64,000 bases of DNA, from contig NC_092312.1 in assembly GCF_036785885.1 (NCBI RefSeq), positions 10,806,001 to 10,870,000 on the forward strand, written 5' to 3'. Origin of the DNA: Coffea arabica (lineage: Eukaryota; Streptophyta; Magnoliopsida; Gentianales; Rubiaceae). The position numbers were made by a program, and so were the translations under genes. The notes beneath the pieces are model-generated. The model was not told the origin of the DNA, did not search any database, and was given only the letters and a program-made list of their open reading frames with translations. Every line of letters starts with the position of its first letter. The stretch's first letter is position 1. Shown piece after piece: positions 25,490 through 36,372 of this stretch.

Positions 25490-26334
25490 AACTCAACCCT
25501 AAAGAGTAATTACTTTTTCCCCCTCCAGTGATCAGATTCTCCTAAGTCCATTCTCAAGGGAAAAAAATCAATGAGGGAGCTGTAGATGATTCATGAACAA
25601 CAAAGCATAAATCAAATCTGAATACACGTAGAACAAGCACGTGAAAGACACTCAAATAACAGATCACGAATTCTTTAAATCAATCATAACACAGTTTGCA
25701 TAAACACACTGCGAACAGAGCCCAGATAAGTCACGAAATAAATACCTGATCCTAGTCCAACAAACATGAAACTCAGAAAAATAAATGGAAAAAACAGGTA
25801 AAAGAACTCTTACTTGCAATGAGTAGCGATTGATTTGAGCCCGTCACTACTAAAACCATCACAACTAAGCAATGAGAGTGCTTTAAACCCAGGGAATGAC
25901 ATAGCCAAGAACTCCAAGCTCTCATCACTCACAGTCATTCTTTTTAGTCTCAGCTCCTCCAAAAGGGGATAAACTTTCGCAAACATAACAAGCCAATCAT
26001 GAATATTAGCACCCCAATTCTGTGGAACCAAATTGAAATCCGAAAATCTAGGCTTTCCCTTGAGAGTCACACTCTTAATTCTTGGAAATCTTCTGGCAAC
26101 AATCTCAGGAGAGACAGAATAGCAGTTGCCTATAAATATTTTGGTCCGACTCCAACGCTCAGCATTGTACCAATCTTTGCAGACGAGGGAAACTGAGCTT
26201 CTATCCTTGTGGGAGTGCAGCATAGAGAGGACTTTCTCTAAGACCTCATCTGGAAATTGGGATGGTGACTGAATTGCCTCAGGGTAGTTCGCCGAATCTG
26301 CTGAGTTCTTGGTTTTCTTTATATTCGGATCCAT
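22275..26334 (-). CDS. AFB6: TIR1/AFB-type auxin receptor F-box protein (AFB6-like)
   Basis: SCF substrate receptor that binds auxin and Aux/IAA proteins in the nucleus. Three exons: 26334-25814, 24204-23712 and 23027-22275, all with GT-AG junctions and kept phase, give 588 residues. An F-box is at ~27-66 (FPDEVLEKVLSML...DRSSVSLVCKDW), followed by leucine-rich repeats to the C-terminus. The TIR1 signatures KGKPRFSDFNLVP (92-104), FRLCI (420-424; R421 matches TIR1 R403) and DCPFGNAALL are present, and the end is SVAGPRRDAPPFV. The N-terminus and C-terminal VLTL fit the AFB6 clade better than TIR1, AFB2/3 or AFB4/5; this clade call is from memory of the family. The start is chosen at MDPN by family resemblance; in-frame ATGs also occur at 26364 and 26358. 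Two TIR1 pocket residues are changed (H78 to R96, S438 to A456). The miR393 site is degenerate. Confidence 0.93.
22451..22472 (-). promoter_or_regulatory. Degenerate miR393 target site within the AFB coding sequence
   Basis: This is the position, encoding SMRSLW, where TIR1/AFB2/AFB3 transcripts pair with miR393. Against a perfect complement of the miRNA as I remember it, this site has four mismatches: opposite miRNA positions 5, 8, 11 and 21. Two of them are in the seed region and one is at the cleavage position, so efficient miR393 slicing is not expected. Confidence 0.7.
25462..25489 (+). repeat. (AG)n microsatellite in AFB intron 1
   Basis: About fourteen AG units in the first intron (25813-24205) of the auxin-receptor gene. 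A likely polymorphic marker; no function is implied. Confidence 0.95.
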
Positions 26335-29237
26335 TTTCCACAGCTGGTTCTGATTCATTAACATAAATGCCAAAGTTTAGACAGCATCACTGAGACTATA
26401 TATTTGCTTTCCAGGAAATTCACTAAAATTAGTTAATAAATGCAAAAGGAAAAATGGAACCATCAAAGAGTACTAAGTAATTGGGAATACTCCACACTCA
26501 AAGAAATGATACTAACATGACAGCCAAATCTTGAAATGAATTACCGAGACGCTTACACCTCATGCTGGGATTTTCATCCCAAAGTTGCAACCTTTCTGAC
26601 AGATATTCATGAATGACAAGTACTTAATGCAGCAACTCAGCAAAATTTCATGAGTATCTCAAGCATTGATATGGCCCTTTCCACCTCCTCCCCCCCTCCC
26701 TCTCCCCCAAAGCAAACAAAACCAACCCCAACACAAAGAGAATTAGAAAACAAGAAGCACAACCCAATAACTGAAACTCAAGATCCACCACAAAAACAAA
26801 GAAACATAATTACTTACCATTACAACTACTCAAGACTACCTCAGAAATCAGAAGGAGAGAAACAGTAGAACAAAAAGAAAAAGGCCCCAAAAAACTACAC
26901 ACACATATTATGCTATAAGTTGACAGCTATGAAATCAATGCAAGTATAATTTTTTATACAAGTAAGAAGTGGATGATTGAGTGGGGGATGCATGAGGCCA
27001 TGAACAAAAGGGTGGAGCTTTGAGCTTTCACTTTCTTACCTCTTTTGCGTTCTTGATTGCTGAATGCTAGAAATTTATTGGACCACCCCACATTTGATAA
27101 ATAAGGCTACAAGACCGTACTTAAGGCGTAGCACAACTTAACCACTCCTTGTTGCATATTATGGATATAGACAAGCAAAAAGTAAAAAAGAACGAGGTAT
27201 ACTTGAAATTTTTTTTTCTGCTTTTCTTAAAGGCATTGAAGTGTGGCAGAACTGAGATGAAGCATAATTTATTAAAGGGGAGCAGTAATTATGCACAATA
27301 ATTTAGGAAAGAAAGCTCTAAACAATTGATTAAAGAATCCCATCTTAAGTACTTAGCTTAAGCTGGCAGTGGCAAACTGACAAGTCTGACATGGCAGCGG
27401 AACCCAACGTACACTTTGGTGTGTGATTTGTCCACCCTTCTCTCTTATTTGCTGCCACGTGCATTTTTTCACGAGTTAACAATGGGTCAATCAAGAAAAT
27501 TTCCAAAGATCACAGAAAGAAAAAGAAACCCCCCCCAAAAAAAAAAAGAAAGTGTTTACCTGACTCTAGTCTCTGATGGTAATACAATACATTAAAAGAA
27601 AAGAAATAAATGTGAGATTAGAAGATGCAGCTTAGAAACTCATGGTTCAACAACTAAATGCAAATATTAGGCTTATTTACCAACAAAGCCAAACTGCAAC
27701 TTTCAGAGGGTTTCAATTTTCACTGTGGTTGAATAAACGAGTTTTCTTTCTTTCTTTTTGCTTAAAACGAGAGAAAAGAATTCTTGTAATCTAAGTGCTG
27801 CAAAAGAATGGAACCAAGTCAAGCTTTGGCTAGAATTAATTCGAATTCAACTCAAATTTGAGTTTTAAATCAATCAAGGTCTCGAGTACAAGACTCAAGC
27901 TTGAATTTAAATTCAATTGAACCTAATAAAAAATTTAGTTAAAATATATAGAATTGAGTCAGCTTGAAAAGCCAATGAGCCAAAATATAATAGTTTGGCT
28001 CGACAGTGCCAAGTTTGTTCAAACTTGATTCAAACCCGACTCAACTCTTTCTATTTTGCGATGTAATTGCGTGGATGAGGTATCTTTGATTCTCTATAGG
28101 TTCAGTTCAGTAGAAACTTCCTCAATTCCTTGAAATTAAATTGTATATCGAAAAAATAAAGAAGGAATTATCAAAAGAAAATAAGCGATAGCAACTAACA
28201 AGTACATTTATTATGCCAGCATCCAAGAAACTGTCACATTTTCGTTTGGTCAAGAGGGGGAAGAACTTTCGGCCCTTGAGGCTCTCAGATTATCAACTCT
28301 TGAGGCTCGCACTAAAATTCATGAACAGAAAGGAAGTAATCGTATAAAAGGCGATAAGTTCTGAGTTTTTTTTTTTTTTTTTTAAGTGAAAGGTCTTAAA
28401 CTCACGATGAAAAACTCTGAAATTTTCGCATTACGATCCGATGTTCGTAATTGAGTTCATGTAGGAAAAAAGCAAGAGCATTCCTCAACACCAAAATGTT
28501 GGATAAGATGGATGGCTTCAAGGGCCTTGCAAATGTAGGGTTCCTCAAACGTTTAATTTGCCCCTGTCATAATCGATGATGATCTAGAATACAAGAAAAT
28601 CTAGCGATTGTGTGTATGTTGTTGCAGTTATGAAATCAATCACTAATCAATCAATATGTTTGACAAAGTAAGAATATTAGATTCTCCCAACAACTCATGA
28701 TTAGTAATATTTAAAAAGAAAAAAATCCATAACTCTTCCAAATTGAATATCAATAGACAAAATAAATGATTGACAAACATGTATAGGTACAAATTACAAT
28801 TTACAACCCTTTATTTTGGAAAATATTCCAAAAATTTCACTGCAAAAGTATCATCAAATGCTTTCACAAACCATTTAAGACGCTTCTAACTACTAGCCAG
28901 GGGCTGGAATCTCCTCCATTAATATTCATCCTGTAAATTAATCCCAGAAAGTGCAGAAGTGAGGGATTGACTTTCAATCTTGCTGCTCAGTTGCTCTCAT
29001 GTGTATCAGTTAATTATGACGGGGCGACTAATAAGCAGCTGGCATCCCAGTTGGATTATTAGTGGCCCGTCAGGATCGGTCAACTCAGTTCGATTTTTGA
29101 AGACTCCAAATCTGAAATGAAGGCGTTAACTTGGATTTATGAACAAGAATTTAATAAAGCGTTACTACAACTCTAGGGACTTATTTGGATTGCATTTTTT
29201 GCAGAAAAATTTTTCCCATTTTAATATGCCATCAATT

Positions 29238-29614
29238 CCTCCGATTGTGGAGGCTTCGTCCCACATCGGGGTTCGGGGGGTTTGGGGTGTAGTATATTAG
29301 TTCCCTGTGAGACCCCAAAGGATACCGGCTTTTGGGGTTCTCATGGGATTTGGGTTAGTATTCTATGCCAAAAAGTCGTTGTGCTTTGGTAAAAAAGACA
29401 AAAAGCCTCTGGGAGGGGGTCGGGTTACCAGTTGGGCCGCTAAAGGACTTCCTCCGATTGTGGAGGCTTCGTCCCACGTCGGGGTTCGGGGGGTTTGGGG
29501 TGTAGTATATTAGTTCCCTGTGAGACCCCAAAGGATACCGGCTTTTGGGGTTCTCACGGGATTTGGGTTAGTATTCTATGCCAAAAAGTCGTTGTGCTTT
29601 GGTAAAAAAAAAAA
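29238..29614 (+). mobile_element. Dimeric poly(A) retroposon with 15-bp target duplication
   Basis: Two near-identical units begin CCTCCGATTGTGGAGGC at 29238 and 29451. Unit 1 is 213 bp; unit 2 stops at GGT followed by an A run at the point where unit 1 has an internal GGTAAAAAAG. The whole is flanked by perfect 15-bp repeats aatatgccatcaatt (29223-29237 and 29615-29629). This is the signature of one retroposition of a dimeric RNA. Each unit carries GTCCCAC(A/G)TCG (29258-29268; 29471-29481), matching the upstream sequence element of plant snRNA genes, then 24 bp, then TATATTA. No tRNA-like A/B boxes are obvious. No U6, U3 or 7SL sequence follows. Confidence 0.82.
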
Positions 29615-30448
29615 AATATGCCATCAATTACTCTCTGTTTATTGTGTATATTGAAAATCGCCATTTTATCTCGCATATATTATATTTCATAATAAGTGTT
29701 ACAGAAGTCTTTCTTTCAAAAAAATGCAATCCAAATATATTCTAAAACTTCACAAATTCTATAATCAAAATGCCCTGGGACGTATGAGCTTCTTTTTTTT
29801 CTTGTAATTTAAGCCTTTTTGGGTGGCACAGAAGGCGTGATTTTTCCTAGTGCGCCTTTAGGAGATGGGTTGGAGCCGTTTTGCCTAAAGACTAAAAGGC
29901 TATACTCTAAGTTGGAGTCCATTACTCCGCCTTTTGACTTTAAGTTTAAAGGCGGATTATTGTATTCTCATGCTAACCACGCCACTCAAAATTCATCATA
30001 TTAGTTTACACCAACAGATTTTAATTTCTCTCATTAATTTATCCAAGCATGTAATGGACAATTTTTTTTTTTACGATTATTTCTATTGTTGCTTAAAGAG
30101 AAAACAACACAATGAGGTGAAAGGCGCAACAAAAGAAGAAATAATAAACTCATTAAAACATCATAGGAAAAACTTTATATTTGTATTGCCATTATCCTAA
30201 AACTTTAAACATATCTAAAACTGTACATTATCCTTTCATAACTTTATATTTGGATTGGCATTATTTATTTGTATCAGAAACACGTTTTTCAGTTTTTTTT
30301 TGTTTCGTCAATGACATTTTTATTTTATATACATCAAATCATAAAAAAGGTGTTGTAGTAATTATTTCAAATAACATTTTAAATAATCTCCTATCCAAAT
30401 ATACCAAGATTGTAACGTTTATAAATAATTAAATCCTATGGTCATGTA

Positions 30449-30860
30449 AGGGTGTAAATGAGTTGAATCGAGTCGAGTTTTGGCTTTACTAAGTCGAGTT
30501 TCAACTTATTTTTATGAAATTAGAACTCGAGTTCGATGTTCGATCTTGACGAGATCAAAATGTAAAACTTGAGCTCGAACTTAAAAAAAATGAAAAATAA
30601 TTATTTTATTTTTAAAAAATAAATAAAATAATAATTTTTCTTAACAAATAATAAAATATTAAAAATATAAATGTAATTTTACTATTAAAATAATATATAT
30701 ATATATATAATCGAGTCGACTCGCAAGCTAATGAATTGAATATCTTTAAACTCGAATTCGAACTCGAGTTCGACTGAATCAGTTTGACCTCGTCTTGAAC
30801 TCGATATTGCTCGAAATCGAGTCGAGTTCGAACTCGAGCCGCTTACCGTTTGCAACCCTA
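30449..30860. mobile_element. hAT-like MITE with imperfect terminal inverted repeats
   Basis: The left end AGGGTGTAAATGAG and the reverse complement of the right end, TAGGGTTGCAAACGG, are imperfect inverted termini. Subterminal parts are rich in TCGAGTCGAGTT-type units in both orientations. Possible 8-bp duplications gtcatgta (30441-30448) and gtcgtgtt (30861-30868) match at 6 of 8. There is no coding capacity. The family call is tentative. Confidence 0.55.
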
Positions 30861-33334
30861 GTCGTGTTATGCTTGTCCTCCACAGAAACTTGAAAACTAC
30901 ATAAACAGGAATGCATTTCAATTTCCCAAAATCCTTGGAAGAGAAAACCTTTTAGCCAAAAGTGGTGAAAATGAGAAAAGAAAAAGAGGAAAATCATGGA
31001 AAAGAGATAGAATCATGCACAAGGTGGCACTCACGTGCTGTTTTGAGTACATTCATGCATCAATAAAAATTATCAATCACGTGAGGGGATCACATGATTC
31101 CCTCAACCCCATGAGGTCAGTGGTGTGTAACTTTCGTCAACTTTAATATTTGTCTCGAATCTTCATAGATGGTCATGGTACCCTGTTTTTTGTTCTAACA
31201 AAAAACAAATAAAAAGAAAAATTCAAGAAACGAAGAATCATCCTACAATTATTGTGAAAAGAGTCTTTTTTTTTTTAAAAAAAAAAGAAGGCCCTAATTT
31301 AAAACGAAGGGTCGATAGAATTTTGGTTTAAGGTATGCCAATTGCCAACCTAGATTTGTTTGTTTACATCCACTACTCGAGTTTAATTTTAAGTGAATTA
31401 GTTGGATTGATTTTATGTATATGATTCTTCTTTTTACTTTAGAAAAGTGAAAAGTGAGAAAAGTGAAAGGTGGAGTGACAATCTGTTGTTAGTGATGCAG
31501 GGAATTTTCTCTAAAATATACTAGCATAAATCATTTGGCCAAGAATTGCATCTCAAATTATCAATCTTAATTAGAAGGGTAAATTAGACCAATCTTCCCT
31601 CTAGTTTCCAAGTTTTTTTGATGGATAATTGATGTAAAGTAAGATGATGATACTTATTCTTTCAAAGCAACAATTGTTTCATCAATTCAAGAATGTAATC
31701 ATAAACTAATTTTGTATTATGTGGAATTAATTACGAGATCAAATTTCAGGGTAAGGAAGACAAAGATGACCTAGTTGTTAGTGGGGTCAAAGTGCACCTA
31801 CGATTTATAAGACGAAATCTTCAACAGAATCACATATAAAGTAATGATAACATGAATGCTTGCTAATTTACAGCAAAGGTTAACATTAATTTACAAATTA
31901 TATGTGAGCTGAGCTGTCATTTTTCCTCAAAAAACTACAAGGAAAACCAAATGATTAAGGAGAAATTAATCTCACTTTTGACAAAATGGAAATTGTTTTT
32001 GTACGGAGAAATTCTACTTTAGAACCCCTCAATATACCTCCTATGATCTCCACCAAAAGCTAGTCATTGAGGTTTTGCTTTATGCAAATTGATTTTCTTG
32101 AAAAAGAAAGAACCTTGATTTGGTGCTACTGACAAATTCTAAAACAGATAAATTAACACTTTCAGTTTTCTCGTCCAAAGTCAACAAATTTTGGACCTAT
32201 GCAGCCCTTCCTCAAAAATTTAGCAAGTCTCTGTGTGAGTGTGTGTGGGGGCATGAGGTAAAGATATAGTATGCCACTTCTTATCCCATATTGAATATGG
32301 AGGATAAGATCAACTAGTCTATGAAGCCTAGTACTTGACCAAAAAAAGGGGGAATTGACATCACTAATGAACAATGAATATAAACCTGTTGTTTCTCAAG
32401 AACCTGAAGTAGATGGCTGTTCTCATGCATCATTTGATTAGAATAGAGACCCCTCTTATCTTTTGTCTCCAAAGCTTTAAGAACCCCATGTTACCACCAG
32501 CCTACCAACCAACAGCCTAACTTTTTCTTCGATTTCTATGTATCTGTCTAGTGTATGTGCCTAACTAATCTTTTCATGCCAGAAGAGGATGACTTCTTAG
32601 CAATCCCACTTTCCCACTTACTCGAAGTCTAGGGGGTAGGGGCCTTATACGTAATACCCAAATACTATCTATTACTCTATTGGGATTACGATTTTGTGTA
32701 TTGTACATTTTTTAAACATACAAAAATTTTGATGCAACATAATCCTTATCAGCCAAAAAGGCCCAAAACCAGCCTTTTGCTTGAAATGATAATTGGAAGG
32801 AACCTCAAAAAAAAAATTAGATTCACAACTGCACAAGATTAGCAGCATCAAGCATCGACATCATCCAGTAATAATAAGTACTAGATAGCCATCTCTGCTG
32901 ATTGAAAGAATTTGAGACTCAAAATTTCTCAAATTTAGCAGTAGCAAGCATCAATACCTGCTGATTACACTAATAAATAATAGTAGCTAGCATAACATCA
33001 CCACAGATGTTTTCCAACGTAACTAGTTAGTTTTACAAACCAATAAATGTCTCCAAATAAAAGCTACAAACACAGGTCGAAACAGGGATACCCCAATCTA
33101 CAAATATCAAATGCACACCTTGCAAATAAAAGTAACCAAAAGAAGCAGAGAATTCTACTGCATCAACTCTTCTAGCAGCTGCTTTCTCTCCTCTTCTTGA
33201 TGCTGCACCAAGTGAAACCCTGCAGAACATTGATGAAGCTTTGTTTAACGATTCAACAACTTGAAAAGTAAGTCAATTGTGAGACGAAAAATGGAAAGCA
33301 AGGCAAGAAGATCACACGATTGCGAAACAAATAA

Positions 33335-34701
33335 TCACGTCCAGAGATCAACAGCAACTTCATCATCCACGTCCAAATTAGGCTCGTTGGCATTCACAAT
33401 CTTGGATACCATCAAATCATCGAATCCCATATCAATCCTCAAGTGTTGCTTCAATAGTTGTTGCTCCGATTCATTCTCGCTAAGTGAATCATCTCCCATG
33501 AACTTCTTCCATAGTTTGTGATCAGCACTTTTTTTTGATTCTACTATTGAAGTATTTGCCTCCTGATCATCTTGGTCCTTGCCACAAGCTCCATTATCAG
33601 TGGACTTTGTTGTGGTATTAGAGCTTTGTGGTAGAATCACTCTTCTTCTCTTCATAGTCTGAAGGATTTCAAGTTCTGGTTCTTCCTCCACATGCTGAAT
33701 TATCTTTTCAACTAAGGCAGGGTTGAATATTCTAGCTAAGACCTTGATTAATACTTTTGACTTAGCCTCCATTATTTTCACATTTTTCTTGAAGGTGGCT
33801 ATACTACTCTCAAGTTTCCCCATATGATATTTTGATCTTGTGATGTCTTCCTTTAATGCATTTATGTGATCCTCGAAAATTTTCAGCTCTGCCTCCATTG
33901 AAGGCCTCGCAGCCGTTACGTGTTGTTTCCTCGGTCCTCGTTTTTTCATGATTGTTGGATCTTCATCATTTCGCCTTCTAATGTGCATTAGCAAATGTTC
34001 CTGCCCTCTCTGAAACCAGTTATTCTCGTATTCATATTGCCTCAATCCAATTTTCCTGAATCCCTATTAAGTTTAGAAAGCAAACAATCAGAAATTAGTG
34101 GGGGAGGATCCCAATTGCTGTTGAATTCGAGTCTCAACGAGGAATTTATTTGACATTCAAATTGCAAACACAAAGCATTAGCAAAAGTAGCAAGCGTAAG
34201 TACAAGAAAAAGGCATTTACCTAGGTTCACGAGTTGTGATAGACATAACAAATTCTTACAGAGACCTTCTAATGATGATAAAAAAATTATCTAAAGAATA
34301 CGATATCCATGTTATGAAAAAGGATTTACTCTAAAAGGTATGCAATAATCTGAAATGCATAAACTTACATAGTTGTTGAGTTGATAGATGAAGCTTGAGA
34401 AATTGCTGTGCTTGAAATATTTTGGTAGTACCTCTGCAGCAAATTTGAGATGGTCCAGGACTATTAGGCTGGTACCTTCAGAATTTCAGGAAATCATGTT
34501 GTTTGTCTCTGTATCTGCCACCATTTGAAAGGTCTTCGTCAAGAAGGGGGGCGGAGTGAAACCACGCACTCCCTTCATGAATTCCATCTTCTCTGAGGCC
34601 TGCTTGGAGAGTAGCGAAGATGGCCTAACAATCCCACCATTTTCGGCTATTCCTCCGCCACGTACTTTCATTGTATCTTGACGAGTTGTTTTGCATTCCA
34701 T
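33335..34701 (-). pseudogene. Heat-shock-factor-like gene interrupted by a stop in the DNA-binding domain
   Basis: Exon 1 runs from ATG 34701 to 34369 (then GTAAGT) and exon 2 from 34063 to 33335. Exon 1 enters the HSF DNA-binding domain (PPPFLTKTFQMV) but hits an in-frame TGA at 34488-34486, at the place of the family's invariant tryptophan (ISW in the neighbour gene). After the stop the same frame continues as good HSF sequence ([15 protein letters not shown]...) through the splice to GFRKI. Exon 2 keeps a long coiled-coil region, a basic KRRR and an aromatic/acidic LWKKFMGDD patch like a class A activation motif. The recognition-helix Arg is Tyr here. One stop is the only clear lesion, so this may be a young pseudogene, a strain allele or a sequencing error. 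It is a tandem relative of the gene at 36373-37951. Confidence 0.85.
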
Positions 34702-36372
34702 GAGGTAGTAGTCAAGACTGTTTTAAATTTAAAGATGTTCAGATGGGCTAAACAAACTGCCCTTGCATGTAGTGGCTGTTCTTAAGTAAAATTCCATAAA
34801 AAAGATTAGTCCCCCTCTGGTGAAATCATGACTCTCAATTCACTATTTTTCAATTACCAACCTTAGCAAGAACAAGTCTAATACTGTTCTATTACTACCT
34901 TATTCACCAAGAATATATTCCTCTTGCAACTTATTTTGTAAACAAAGCACAATCTGATTTTTATCTCTATATTTGAGTGGCCTTGATTGTTCACCTAAGA
35001 ATCAAAGTGGGGAGAGGACAACATCATTTTTAAAGCATGTTTCTGGTGTCCTTGTACTTCAAAATGAGTTGTTAATAGAAGTTGCATTAGTGTACTCTAG
35101 GCTTATATAGATCAGCAATCTATCTCGTCTACTTTTCTTTCATTTCCAAGTATCATTCGAAAACAAGCGACTAGGATGTAGCTACGATTTGTGCTATAAC
35201 CGGCCTTGTTCCTTAACGTGTCATGTAAATTAACTTTGATGCTGTTACAAGATTAAAGCATTTTGGAATCTGAGGGGAAAGAAATTGAAGAAAAGAAATG
35301 AGACAAATGGTATGAATTTTGATCCACCTAGTCATTATTTAGTTTTAAGTATGAATTGGTTGTCTTTTTCATAATCCAAGGCACATCGATGTACAATTAA
35401 GACAAGAAGGAAGGATGATAAGTGAAACTCCTGTTGTTTGTTTTGGCAAATGAGTACAATTTCTGTTAGTGTGATAGAAAAAACTGCGGAAGATTAACAA
35501 CCATTTCTGTATAGGAAAAGAGATAAAATCATTTATCCATTTACAATTATTACCTCCATTCCTAATTGATAATGAGAGATAATCACAGTTAACTTAAGAA
35601 TTTGGCCCATTTCCCAGAAATTCTTGTTTCAGAATGTTTACTATAGTGGGGAACAAACCTTGCATTTGGAACATTTCCTTGTTTGCCAAATGGGAGCTTT
35701 TACAACAGCAGTAAAGCAGCAGATAGAAACATGAGGATTTCTCAATTAAAAACAACTTAGTTCCGCCAAAGAGAATATGTGATGCATCTATAGTGCAATC
35801 TCTCTTTTCGCATATGATACAAGTGCAAGCTTAGTAGCTTTAACACTTGAAGTAAAGTTTTGGTTTCATTTACTGGTGTTATTGTGGTGAAAAATAAAAC
35901 CTAGACCAGATTGTAAACAGACTAATGGAAGAAAATTTGTTCCAAATAAAAGGCACTTTGAAACCATGTTTAGAGGTTGTCGTTGTGTTCAAACCTTTGC
36001 AGTAGCAAGGCATCCAAAAAAACTAAAAAGAAATGTAGTTCAATTGATCAAGATATCTTTTACCTTTAAAACATACTGAAGTAATACAGGTCTCAAGAAA
36101 TCTGACAAAGTCAGTAGTGCATGAGTTGAAATAGGCTGATGGACAAAAGAAAAAAAAAAGAAAGATAGAATAAAAGTTGGATATCATCTGATATCCATAG
36201 AGGGAATTGCTCCTGAACTGGTTTTGCAAGAGCTATGGCAATCCAGTGAAACACCATGATGAGGTACCTGACATAGAATAGCAAATAAATGTGATTAAGA
36301 GAAATTGATATCTCAATTGTGAAAAAGTAATTAAAAGTCCAGGTAATACCAATAAAATCAACTTTTGATCTC
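34702..36372. other. Spacer between the two HSF-like genes
   Basis: AT-rich. It contains the 5' flank of the broken copy and the 3' flank of the intact one. No other gene is seen. Confidence 0.6.

Larger units (their letters stand above)
26374..33334. other. Intergenic spacer between the AFB gene and the HSF pair
   Basis: 26374-27100 is the likely 5' UTR and promoter of the AFB gene; an in-frame AATCAG just upstream of the start may be the acceptor of a leader intron. The rest is AT-rich and without supported genes, apart from the dimeric retroposon (29238-29614), the hAT-like MITE (30449-30860) and an AT microsatellite near 30691-30709. A diffuse stretch with repeated CTCGAG/TTCGAATT motifs at 27830-28030 resembles decayed copies of the same MITE type. 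Confidence 0.55.

Noticed and set aside
29258..29299. A real U6/U3-type snRNA gene
   Set aside because: USE and TATA spacing fit, but the sequence downstream is not U6, U3, 7SL or MRP as I know them, and the whole unit is retroposed.
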